This document shows, one piece after another, positions 1-10,338 of a stretch of 64,000 nt of DNA. The notes beneath the pieces were generated by a model, which saw nothing but the letters and a program-made list of their open reading frames with translations, was not told the DNA's origin and did not search any database. Each line of letters opens with the position of its first letter. Position 1 is the stretch's first letter. The position numbers were made by a program, and so were the translations under genes. Source of the DNA: Mesostigma viride (Eukaryota > Streptophyta > Mesostigmatophyceae > Mesostigmatales > Mesostigmataceae); the NCBI GenBank assembly GCA_009746045.1, contig RPFO01000448.1:4849521-4913520 (forward strand), in the 5' to 3' direction.

Positions 1-294
1 AGTAAGGTACGCGCTGGCATGCATGGCGGATGGGGCGTGGAAGCCACGACCCACGTTTTTGTGTGTGCACGGGGGGCTAGGGGGCAAGTCGTTGTGTTGC
101 TGCCATCCATATGGCCATGGATATGCGGGAAGCTTTCCCTGTACCCATACTTAATGATGCATGGACTGGTTGTGACAGCCAAGGGTTTAGCTGTCGTGGG
201 TTTGCTGAGTGATCATGGCAGTCTGCTAGGCTGGTGCTAGAACAGCCATAGCGCGGTTACTGCTATGTCTTGCCCGTGCTAACTGATGCTGCAG
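1..294. other. No gene recognised at left edge
   Basis: Mixed-composition sequence with short open frames only and no recognisable protein. It ends at a plausible splice acceptor (tgatgctgcag, AG at 293-294), so it may be intronic. Confidence 0.4.
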
Positions 295-423
295 CCATGC
301 GTGGAGCGCGAATCGTCCCGTGAGGAGAAGGAGGAGGCGGGGCCGGTGCACCCATGGGCAGGGCCGGAGAAGAAGGACGCGGAGCACCCAGTGTGGGAGA
401 AGGAGAAGGCGGGGAAGCACTGA
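295..423 (+). CDS. Candidate terminal exon, charged hypothetical
   Basis: Open frame of 42 codons that follows an acceptor-like tgatgctgcag and ends in TGA at 421-423. The product is rich in Glu, Lys and Arg (it contains SSREEKEEAGP and WEKEKAGKH) and has no domain I recognise. There is no start codon of its own, so if real it would be the last exon of a gene whose earlier exons lie left of the window. The support is only the acceptor and the skewed, charged composition. It could equally be chance reading through a purine-rich tract. Confidence 0.22.
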   Translation, partial: PCVERESSREEKEEAGPVHPWAGPEKKDAEHPVWEKEKAGKH

Positions 424-705
424 AGCTCCACCCCATGTCAGGCCTCTAGTATAGGTGCCAGTTAACTAAACCCATGCACGTGCAGGTTGTAGCTCAGAAT
501 GTATTTAAAATCATATGCCCCTTTTCAGGTATATGTGTAACAGTGACTCCCAACGGATATATGTTCCTAATTTATTAAATTCTTACTGAATAATTGTTGT
601 CTTTATGAACCCATGAAGAGCAAAGCCCGGTGGGGAGTACATGTAACGCATTACCACGAGAAGGGGTCCCCACACCGCATTTCTTCGCTCTCTGTTCCTA
701 TGCAG

Positions 706-825
706 AACAAGAAGAGGTGGAAGACCAATGTCCCGGCTCACACGCCAGCCCATGTGGGTAAGCCCCCTCCCCCAAAGCGGAAGGGGCGCTTTGGGGAGAA
801 GTGTAGTGAGGATTTTGTAGACTAG
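706..825 (+). CDS. Candidate terminal exon, basic hypothetical
   Basis: Begins after a good acceptor (pyrimidine-rich ttcttcgctctctgttcc followed by tatgcag, AG ending at 705) and runs 39 codons in phase 0 to TAG at 823-825. The peptide is basic and proline-rich (NKKRWKTNVPAHTPAHVG, then KPPPPKRKGRFGEKC), reminiscent of a nuclear-localisation tail, but no family is recognisable. The same frame is also open upstream to an ATG at 613, so a short unspliced ORF is an alternative. No partner exon could be assigned. Confidence 0.25.
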   Translation, partial: NKKRWKTNVPAHTPAHVGKPPPPKRKGRFGEKCSEDFVD

Positions 826-1284
826 ATAGCTTAGAGTTAGCTTATTTCGATGTTGCGGCTTGACCCACCTCTACCCATTCAGCAAGGAATATGCATGTGC
901 TGCATGATCTCCCAACGGAGGCATGTTATAATTTTATTTGATTCTTTAATGTAGTGTCTTGGGGCATGATGCAGATGAGATTTGTAACTTCCGTGTAATT
1001 ATGTTTCTAAAGAGATTAGCATAGTACTCTAAACATGCCCATGCGCATGACACGCAAGTACTAACTTACTTACACCAGACCTGGCAATAAACAAGCATTG
1101 ATGGGATGGACCCAGCGATACATAATGGGCGTGCATGCGTAAAAAATATACACTATGCATGGCCCAATGGGCATGCATTCAAATAATTACAAATGAAGGC
1201 CGCCATGAGAGCACTGAAGCTAAACCAGACCGGGCCACAATTAACCCTCCAGCACCAAAGTTCCACTGCATCATGTAAGACAAG
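826..1284. other. Non-coding stretch
   Basis: AT-richer sequence with no open frame of note and no recognisable RNA gene or element. It leads into the tetranucleotide microsatellite. Confidence 0.5.
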
Positions 1285-1573
1285 CCATCCATCCATCCAT
1301 CCATCCATCCATCCATCCATCCATCCATCCATCCATCCATCCATCCATCCATCCATCCATCCATCCATCCATCCATCCATCCATCCATCCATCCATCCAT
1401 CCATCCATCCATCCATCCATCCATCCATCCATCCATCCATCCATCCATCCATCCATCCATCCATCCATCCATCCATCCATCCATCCATCCATCCATCCAT
1501 CCATCCATCCATCCATCCATCCATCCATCCATCCATCCATCCATCCATCCATCCATCCATCCATCCATCCATC
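1285..1573. repeat. (CCAT)n microsatellite, about 72 units
   Basis: Uninterrupted CCAT/ATCC tetranucleotide array of about 289 bp. It is open in several frames on both strands (giving MDGW or HPSI peptides), which reflects the repeat and not genes. The same tetranucleotide recurs in the opposite orientation near 41278. Confidence 0.97.
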
Positions 1574-3000
1574 GGGGTATAGTCCTAGTACAGCCATGCT
1601 ACGTCCTGGCTATGATGAGATTACTTGCCCACGCTCCTAGTGTTATGCCATGCTCACATGAGTCTTATTGCACCCACAGATTGCCGGATCGTTAGCGTGT
1701 CCGTTTAGCTAGCGTTCCCGAATGCAGCTGTGGCATGCCTTAGGCATGAAGGAGAGTGGGGGTCTCTGCCCTTTCTCCTGTTGTGCACACACAGGCATTA
1801 AAAGCACTTCGGTGCTCCGTGACTCCCCAACGGGAGCACGTGTTTAAATAATTAATTAATGAATGAATCGGGGTTAACTAATGCTCCTTGACTCCCTAAT
1901 GGGGGCATGAGTTTAATAAATGAATTAAGTAGTTAGTTAATAAATCAGGTTGATTCAGATGAGGTCCCTGCTGGTTCCTTGTGGACTGGCCAGCCAGGGA
2001 GATATCTTCTTACATGGTCAGGCCCTTGCCGACCATGTAACAACCTGTTAGGCGACGCAGTGGCCAACATTGGACATACCGCCATATGTTTGTCTCCGCG
2101 ATATGATTTTAGCTGACATGCAGAGCACAGACACTGTTGGCGTCATCCGCTCAACCCCTCTTATTCATACATGGGACCTCGGATATGTAGGATTAGTAGC
2201 GTTGCCCAGGCGGACATTGTCAAAGACTACGACCCCCCAGTTGTGGGTCCTAGGAAATTTAACAAGCATGATTGTCTCCTTGTTGATAGGCATTAATTCA
2301 TCCTTGATGATAGGCATTGCTTGCGTGCAAGATTAGCTCGAGGCCCATATTTTAGACTACTAGCTGAGCTGTGGACATACATGTAGTTATTGACGTCTTG
2401 ACGGATATTGACGTCTTGGGGGACTTCCACTATATCTTCTTTGGGGAATTCAGAGATCCCGGTCCCCCAACATGGACATGAGACTAATTAAAATCAATTA
2501 ATCAATGTCATGAATAGAGCGCGTTCATGACGTTCAGTCATGAACAGAGCCCTAACCTTAAACACATAAGAAAACAATTATGGCGGGCCATGTGACCAAT
2601 GTAAGAAGCTTAGCCCCCAAACATATTGTTGTCTCACGTAATGAATCACTTGCTGATCAACAAATCGATGGTTATCTCATAGGCACAATGTACCTCTGAC
2701 CATCATTGCTGGCCCATGCATGCATGCACCAATGGCAGCCTACATGACACATACATCGCTTATTTGCCATGTAAAAAATGCGACAAAGTGTCCATATAGG
2801 TACTCATAGATTAGCACAAATTCCTTAGCACGATGTGGACAACTTTACTTAACGGTGAAAGCCTGTCTCGCCCTTATTGCCTTGAGGGTTCCCGGCGATA
2901 GGTCCTGTCTGTTGGTCGACATTTTTCTTTTGCAGCTGGCCATCGTCGGTAGGTATGAATGATCTCGATGCTAGCAATTACGATGATGATACCCGAGGTA
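1574..3000. other. Non-coding stretch with short duplicated phrases
   Basis: No supportable gene. Short phrases recur (gctccgtgactccccaacgg near 1813 and gctccttgactccctaatgg near 1882; gacgtcttgacggatattgacgtcttgg near 2392). An 88-codon frame at 2070-2336 has no recognisable features. Confidence 0.45.
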
Positions 3001-3057
3001 GTCTATACCTAGGATCGAGAGCTTCTTCTTGTATGGCAATGCCGGCAGTTAACTATT

Positions 3058-3750
3058 ACTCCGAATAAAGAGTTAAGAGGTTGGCCCTCGGCAGTCGGCA
3101 TGGCGATCACGGAGCGATGACGGGGCGATGACGGGGCGATGACGGGGCGTTGACGCGCGTGATGAATAGGATCTGTTTGACAGGCGGCGGCTATTGGTAA
3201 TATAGATTGTTGATTAAGAGAAGAGTTTAGATGTTGGCCCGTGGGCGATGACGGTGACGGCGTCACCGTCATCGCCCTCGACGGGCGTCATGAATACGAC
3301 CTTTTTGATATGCGGCGGCTATTGGTAATATAGGTCGTTGACTACTACTCCGAATACAAATGTAAAGAGTTAAGAGGTTGGCCCTCGGCTGGCTCGGCAT
3401 GGCGATCACGGGGCGATGACGGGGCGATGACGGGGCGTTGACGCGCGTGATGAATAGGATCTGTTTGATAGGCGGCGGCTATTGGTAATATAGATTGTTG
3501 ATTAAGAGAAGAGTTTAGATGTTGGCCCGTCGAGGGCGATGACGGTGACGACCGTCACCGTCATCGCCCTCGACGGGCCCGATGAAAAACCGATGTTTGA
3601 TATGCGGCAGCTATTGGTAGTATAGGTCGTTGACTATCACTCCGAATAAACAGTTAACAGGTTAAGGCCCTCGGCCGGGCGATGACGGGGCGATGACGGG
3701 GCGTTGACGCTCGTGATGAATAGGACCTGTTTAATAGGCGGCGGCTATCG
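3058..3750. repeat. Degenerate tandem block with palindromes
   Basis: Three to four diverged copies of a unit of roughly 300 bp. Each contains aagagttaagaggttggccctcgg-like text, runs of gatgacggggc, and gcggcggctattggtaatata. Units are joined by palindromes built from gagggcgatgacggtgacg and its complement. A rearranged minisatellite or a remnant of an inverted-repeat element are both possible. Confidence 0.7.
3524..3579. repeat. Near-perfect palindrome, 27-bp arms, 2-bp spacer
   Basis: Arms 3524-3550 and 3553-3579 are exact reverse complements separated by AC. A shorter relative with 17-bp arms lies at about 3243-3278. Such a sequence could extrude a cruciform, or be a folded terminus of a small transposon. 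Confidence 0.9.
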
Positions 3751-3774
3751 CTAATATATAGGTCGGATATTTGT

Positions 3775-4215
3775 GTAGCACCCCCCTCCTTCCCACGGCA
3801 GGTACGCAGCGACTCGCTGTTGTGCTGGCTGCAGTTGTGTACCACCTGTACGGTTTTTGTGTACCACCTCCCTCCTTCCCACGGCAGGTACGCAGCGACT
3901 CGCTGTTGTGCTGGCTGCAGTTGTGTACCACCTGTACGGTATTTGTGTACCACCCCCTCCTTCCCACGGCAGGTACGCAGCGACTCGCTGTTGTGCTGGC
4001 TGCAGTTGTGTACCACCTGTACGGTTTTTGTGTACCACCTCCCTCCTTCCCACGGCAGGTACGCAGCGACTCGCTGTTGTGCTGGCTGCAGTTGTGTACC
4101 ACCTGTACGGTATTTGTGTACCACCCCCTCCTTCCCACGGCAGGTACGCAGCGCCCGGCTGTTGTCCTGGCTGCAGTTGTGTATGGTACCACCTGTACGG
4201 TATTTGTGTACCACC
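3775..4215. repeat. 85/86-bp tandem repeat, five units
   Basis: The phrase tcccacggca recurs at 3791, 3877, 3962, 4048 and 4133, giving alternating spacings of 86, 85, 86 and 85 bp. Two unit types alternate (cggtttttgtgtaccacctccc versus cggtatttgtgtaccacccc), so the true period is a 171-bp dimer. The last unit is diverged (cgcccggctgttgtcc). Because 85 and 86 are not multiples of three, the frames across it on both strands change register and are not convincing genes. Confidence 0.9.
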
Positions 4216-5441
<1,226 letters not shown>

Positions 5442-5596
5442 TCCCACCCCCGCTCTCTTGTCCCTCCCGCACCCCTCCTCTCTCTTTCCCTTTTCCTTGG
5501 CTGTTGAGAAGGACTGGGGTGAAAACTCCAGACCGTTGGTGGCTGCCTTCAAGCAGGAAGTTTCAAGGATCAACAAGTTTTTGTGAGCTGTCTGAT

Positions 5597-6048
5597 ATGG
5601 TCACTGCTGCGACAAAGGTGAGTTATCTTGTTTTTCATGTAATTTTTTTGCTGTAGCTAGGTAAGCCGGCCATTTTGTACTCCCCTTTCTTTTGCTCTCA
5701 CGATTTATTCTTGTTGTGGTTTATATGGTCCCGTTAAGTGGCATGCATTATCATTATCCACATTAGTGTGAGAAACCATCCGCAGTGTTGTAGCTTGCAT
5801 CTATAACAACAGTTTTTGCTGCCGCCGCCACTGCTATTACCAACATTAAGTCATTCTTGCTTTCTAAGCACTCTTTTTCCTCTTAGGCTGTTGGTTGGGA
5901 TACCAGCCACCCTTGCACGCATAAATTCAAGCACCGGGTGCATGTGAAAACACAACCAAGGCAAGAATGTCCCCCTCTCGCAATATCCCACCCACGCAAC
6001 GCACCCAATGCAGCAAGAATGGGACCACCTTGTTGCCATGAGCTCTAG
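5597..6048 (+). CDS. Candidate two-exon small gene downstream of CT tract
   Basis: A possible first coding exon starts at ATG 5597 and gives MVTAATK before a strong donor (AAG, then GTGAGT at 5618). A good acceptor (tctttttcctcttag, AG at 5885-5886) begins an in-phase second exon, open for 53 codons to TAG at 6046-6048 and starting AVGWDTSHPCTHKF. The predicted product is about 60 residues, Cys/His/Pro-rich, with no family I recognise. The strong splice signals and matching phase are the only support. The upstream pyrimidine tract could be a plant-like promoter or 5'-UTR feature. A longer gene with other exons, or chance, remains possible. Confidence 0.28.
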
Positions 6049-6163
6049 CACCGTTGCCACCCCTAGCTTTCTACTGTTCCCGTCCATCCTTATTTACACT
6101 GGCTGCTTTGCTTGCATTTCTGGCTCAGTGCCAGTTTGCACTTGCTAGCTTGCTAAGACAATA

Positions 6164-6560
6164 ATGCAGCTTGCAAACGGCAAGGGCAAGCACCCGGGTA
6201 AGAGCAAAGGCAACCGCACGAGCAAAGGAAAGGGAAACTGGAAGAGCAAGCACAAGGCCAAGGAAAGGACAAAGGCACTTGTGCTTGCCAAAAGGGCAGG
6301 CTCAAGGGAAATGACAAGGGCAAGGGCAGGGGCAGGCACAAGGGAAGCGGATAAGGGCAAGGGCAGGCGCAAGGGAAAGAGATTAGGACAAGTCAAGCAC
6401 GAGGGAACGGACAAGGGCAAGGGCAGGCACAAGGGAAAAGATGAAGACAAGGGCAGGCACTAGGGAAAGGATGAGGGCAACGGCAAACACTGGGGATCAA
6501 AGGATAGGGGCAAGGGCAGATGCTAGGGTAACAGTTAGGGCAAAGGCAGGCACAAGAGAA
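6164..6560. repeat. Degenerate aagggcaagggcaggcac repeat
   Basis: Purine-rich imperfect tandem array built on aagggcaagggcaggcacaa-like units of about 18-30 bp. It is open in several frames (Lys/Gly/Arg-rich on the plus strand), as expected from composition. I do not call a gene here. Confidence 0.75.
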
Positions 6561-6789
6561 GAATAAGGGGCCGTGAAGTATAAGTGGAAATGCGGGTGGC
6601 GACATGGGGTTCGATCGGGCCTGCTGATGCAAATGCAGATTTCAACTGCAGTGACAAACACAAGCGTAGACATAGGCAACGACAAATTCCTTGCATGCGT
6701 GCCTTGCTCTTCACCGGCTGGCTCGTTTGCTAGTTGTCTAACAGTTTCTACCGATAAACATCACTTGCCATTGTAAGGTCTGCCTTGCT

Positions 6790-7040
6790 GCCGTGCTAGT
6801 GGGTAGCTGGGTGATCGTGCTTGTTCCTTGTCAAGGGAGGGATGCATGTGGAGTAGGTGGGTGGGTGTGCTTGTTCCTTGCCAAGGAAGGGATGCACAAA
6901 GGTTAGATAGGTGCACGTGCTTGTTTCTTGTCAAGGGAGGGACGCACAAAGGGTAGGTGGGGGCACATGGTTGTGCCTCGTCAAGGGCGGGATGCACGAA
7001 GGGTAGGTGGGGGCATGTGGTTGGTCCTTGTCTTTTCACC
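6790..7040. repeat. Short minisatellite, about 60-bp units
   Basis: Four to five imperfect units containing ttccttgtcaagggaggga, tgcacaaaggg, and taggtgggtg or taggtgggggca. Apparent minus-strand frames across it are repeat-driven. Confidence 0.75.
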
Positions 7041-7183
7041 GCCCAAGCGATGGCGATGTAGCATGCATTATACATTTATTCGTGCATTAAAAATCACTTT
7101 CCTTACAAGCGGCCTTAGCCGACTCCATCTGCCGTTGCCATTTCTCCGTATTGCATTGTCCGGACACGGTTTTTGTGTCGCAG

Positions 7184-7459
7184 GTCTTCCCCCGTAAAGG
7201 CACAAGCTGCCTGCGCGCGGAATTATGTGCAGACACCTCGGTTTCCAACACGACGGCTTCCCGCACATATCGAGCTCTGGATGTACAACATCTTCCCCCG
7301 GCGCACTTGCTCCCGGATGGAGCTTCTGTGCGGTGCCGACATCCCCGGAGCTGTCCTAAGCACCGCATGGAAACAGTATTTCAAGCCACGAAGAGAAGCC
7401 ACGAATTTGATATTGACTTGATATTGTCGTCAGAAGACTTGATATGCTATTTTCTGTGA
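7184..7459 (+). CDS. Candidate terminal exon, hypothetical
   Basis: Follows an acceptor-like ggtttttgtgtcgcag ending at 7183. Two overlapping plus frames are open: one of about 91 codons to TGA at 7459, and one to 7421 that contains IELWMYNIFPRR and STAWKQYFKPRR. Neither resembles a family I know. Because both frames are open, the choice is ambiguous and the call is weak. Downstream AT-rich text (aataatgaaattttttatg) could hold a poly(A) signal. Confidence 0.22.
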   Translation, partial: VFPRKGTSCLRAELCADTSVSNTTASRTYRALDVQHLPPAHLLPDGASVRCRHPRSCPKHRMETVFQATKRSHEFDIDLILSSEDLICYFL

Positions 7460-7732
7460 AGGCGTTGGATTTTTGTGCATGACATGTAATCCTGCATTTA
7501 ATAATGAAATTTTTTATGAAATAGGAACTCGTCTTGCATGAGCCTTGCTGCAAATGCCATTCATTTTTTTCCCCCGGGTAAATGGGTGTTAGGGGTTAGG
7601 TTGACCGAAATGATAAGTGAAATCAAAGTGACATGCGTACTGCAATTCAGAACGACATAGCGACATGATTGTAGTACCGGTAGTGTACGCGAGAAGCATA
7701 CGACGTCGTAACCTACGGGACCGAGTACCGGG
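7460..7732. other. No gene seen
   Basis: AT-rich sequence leading into the 15-bp tandem repeat. Confidence 0.4.
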
Positions 7733-7957
7733 ATCGTAAATTACCAACTCGTAAATTACTACCTCGCAAATTACTACCTCGTACCTTACTACCTCGTAAA
7801 TTACTACCTCGTACATTACTACCTCGTAAATTACTACCTCGTAAATTACTACCTCGTACATTACTACCTCGTAAATTACTACCTCGTAAATTACTACCTC
7901 GTAAATTACTACCTCGTAAATTACTACCTCGTAAATTACTACCTCGTAAATTACTAC
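7733..7957. repeat. 15-bp tandem repeat, about 15 units
   Basis: Units of gtaaattactacctc with occasional variants (gtacattactacctc, gcaaattactacctc). Because the unit is a multiple of three it gives an open VVIYE-type frame on the minus strand, which I treat as an artefact. Related phrases (taaattaccacctcgtaatttac) extend to about 8065 at the 3' end of the minus-strand retroelement remnant. Confidence 0.95.
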
Positions 7958-8065
7958 GTCGGATCTCACCTCGGATCTAGTTCGTAACTTACGACACAGA
8001 CTACGACGTAGTATCTAAACTGTAAGAGTAGTCTTGACGGTAAATTACCACCTCGTAATTTACGC

Positions 8066-8745
8066 CTCGGATGCTTTTTACCACCCTCGGACGAAAAGTA
8101 TAGTGGAGATGAGGGAGGAGCGACCTGCTGCTCATCCAGTGCACGTTCCTCCTGCCCAGATGGACCATTGGGCTGTGGTGGGGCTGCACCACTGAGGAAC
8201 ACAGGAGCTTCTATGGTTGTGTTGCTTGCATCAGCTATGTCCCTGGCCAGTTCACTGGGTGAGACCAACCCACCAGACTGAGGCTCTGAATCCATGTCCA
8301 AGAATTCTACCCCTGACACGTCTGCCAAAGGAGGGTAATAAAGCTTCAGTCTATGCTTGCCAACCATTCGCTCTCTGTGATGCTGAATAGTCACCGTGTC
8401 ACCTGTTTCTGACAACCTGATGATTTCAGCTGGACCATGCCATCTACCAGAGTGGGCTTTGTTCCCTTCCCCCTCCCTATAGTAGAGTACCTGATCCCCC
8501 ACTTCAAACACAGGCCTGGCATTACTTTTATCCTTTTTTGCCAGCAACTTGGCCAAGTGTTGCCTTTGCGTGTTGTAGTGGTCTAGTACCTCCTGAGAGT
8601 AGCTACCTGATTGCAGGCCAATTGGTGTGATTTCACCAAAAGGAGAAGACATGAGTGGTTTGGTGTTCAGAGTTCTGCACACCTCAGCTGCCCACGCTGT
8701 CCTATCAGCATAGCTCCCAGACTCTGCTGTCCTGGACTCATTTTT
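8066..8745 (-). pseudogene. Integrase C-terminal region of minus-strand gag-integrase element
   Basis: Read downward, this continues an integrase. AWAAEVCRTLNTKPLMSSPF resembles the stretch after the catalytic Glu in copia-type integrases. It is followed by GDQVLYYREGEGNKAHSG and RWHGPAEIIRL, the beta-rich C-terminal DNA-binding pattern, and by an acidic, Pro/Ser-rich tail (SGVEFLDMDSEPQSG). A one-base frameshift near 8750 separates it from the catalytic-Glu segment. It runs into a 15-bp tandem repeat with no reverse transcriptase downstream. Since RT follows integrase in Ty1/copia order, the element is probably truncated here. Confidence 0.75.
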
Positions 8746-8999
8746 CTTTATGAGGTCCCCGGCCTGATAGCACGCATGGTACGTTCAATCATCCCCTGGC
8801 GTTCATGATCTTGAGCCCCAGCAATGTCTATCTTGGGCAGATCAGGATAATCTTGTATCCACGTGAACTGCTGATCCAGCATTAGTTTTTCCTGAGGATG
8901 ATACCTGTCACGGACGCGCGCTATGTCATCCGGGCGCCCACTATGCACAAGACCGGTGACGTGCGCAAGGAATTTGTCTTCTACGCATTTTCGACAAAG
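8746..8999 (-). pseudogene. Integrase catalytic core, second half (same element)
   Basis: The minus strand reads KFLAHVTGLVHSGRPDDI, later DYPDLPKIDIAGAQ and DHERQGMIERTMRAI. The last phrase matches the conserved HxxxG...ER box that carries the catalytic Glu of the DDE integrase core. The frame breaks near 8750 (TAA after PGTS) and again close to the insertion point, so the copy is inactive. The first half of the core lies 7 kb away at 16117 and beyond, because the plus-strand retroelement sits between. Confidence 0.75.
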
Positions 9000-9004
9000 G
9001 CTAG
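9000..9004. other. Left junction of nested retroelement
   Basis: The 7-bp word GCTAGTG occurs at 9000-9006 and again at 16117-16123, exactly where the minus-strand integrase is broken. GCTAG could be a 5-bp target duplication, with the inserted element beginning TG at 9005. Microhomology at a deletion junction is the alternative, because the element's 3' end lacks an LTR. Confidence 0.5.
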
Positions 9005-10338
9005 TGACCGGGGGGGGACACTAGCACTTGCAGCATAAGAGCGGACGAAAGTGTACGTGCACGCGCGCCGGGCCAGGCACAGCTGGGCGCGCAGCACTGA
9101 CTTGAGCGGACGGCAGCACAAGTGTGCAGCGTCGAGAGGATCATACGCGTGTTAGTGGACAGCTGGAGCTGAAGCTGGACTGCTGGACTTCAACAGCGCC
9201 GAGGCTATTGACAGGCCAGGTGTCTTTGTGGTGTAGAATAGCGGGTCAACGTTATGAGGACTGGACAGAAAATGGAAAAGGACAATTTGCGGTGCGGAGC
9301 CAGATCGCTGGAATGAATGCGAAATCGCTGGCAGCCCTAAAAAGGGATTTCTTCTAGAAAGGAACGATTAGACGCAATGTTTGCTGGGCCACTCACACGC
9401 AAGGTGTGAGCGTGCAGATTGTCTGAAGGATATTATGCTTCGACCTTGCTGGACGTGACTCAATGTCGGACATTCCCAGGGACAGAAATGCCGGAGCCTC
9501 TAGGAGATGAGATCGGCAACAGGGTAGCAATTTAGATTTGTCGGGATGCCTTCCTGCTTTTGTTGGCATGTGTGGTAGAAAGCCAGGACGGCAACTGGAA
9601 TGCGGTTTCTATTCGCATGGTTCAGGCAGCAAGATAGTTTTGGCATTCCTGGCTGGACTGACAAGTGTGGCGTGTGTCATGCGTGTGGCATGACGAATGG
9701 TTTGGTTCATAGTCGAAGAGGACTCTCACGCAGCGTGTAGTCTCTTCGAGTCTCTCGTTAGTGGCCTTCGTGTTTCTCCCTTTCCTTGGGAGCAAGGCCG
9801 GTAGCATGTCATGGAGCGCTGCCTAACTGCGGGCTCGTGAGCATGGAGTGCATCGATATTGAGACTATCAACGTGTTGTAATTGTATTAACTTTCTCAAT
9901 AAACTCCGCATGTGCGGCTTCATCATCAGACTGTGCAAAGTATGTGTTTTGAAAGCATTATTCTATAGCAGGGGAGGCAATAAGGTGGTTATCAGGCACG
10001 AGGGACAGTTCCTTGTCCTCGGCTGAGAGCCCTCCTTTCTTTACTCGAAGAGACTACCCGGTAGTCTGCTTCCTTCTGTTCGAAGCCAAGACGTTGGCTT
10101 TAGTGTTTAGCAACCATCAGCAGTACAGGGAACGGCCTGGCTGACAGTTTGTAAAGGAAGTGTCTTGAGACAGATTTTAAGAAAATAGAACTAGCCAGAA
10201 TTTGCTGGCTCTTGTCTTTTTCTGGCAGGCTAGTCGAGTCGTTATCCTTGACACCTGTTATAAAGCCTTTGGTTGTTGCTTCTTCTCAGCGAAACCTAGG
10301 CTTGTTGGTTCTTGTTTTGCCCATCGGTCAGCTGGTGC
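9005..10338 (+). other. 5' region of the methyltransferase retroelement; LTR likely but unproven
   Basis: The 1.33 kb between the left junction and the gag ATG has no convincing ORF. It begins TGACCGG after the possible duplication and contains AATAAA at about 9897-9902, as expected within an LTR R region. With no second copy in the window, the LTR boundary and primer-binding site cannot be defined. Confidence 0.45.

Noticed and set aside
1153-1597. Open frames of MDGW or HPSI repeats on both strands
   Set aside because: They are translations of a pure tetranucleotide microsatellite; the same applies to 41238-41512.
7589-7969. Minus-strand VVIYE-repeat protein
   Set aside because: A 15-bp AT-rich tandem repeat divisible by three; no flanking coding features.
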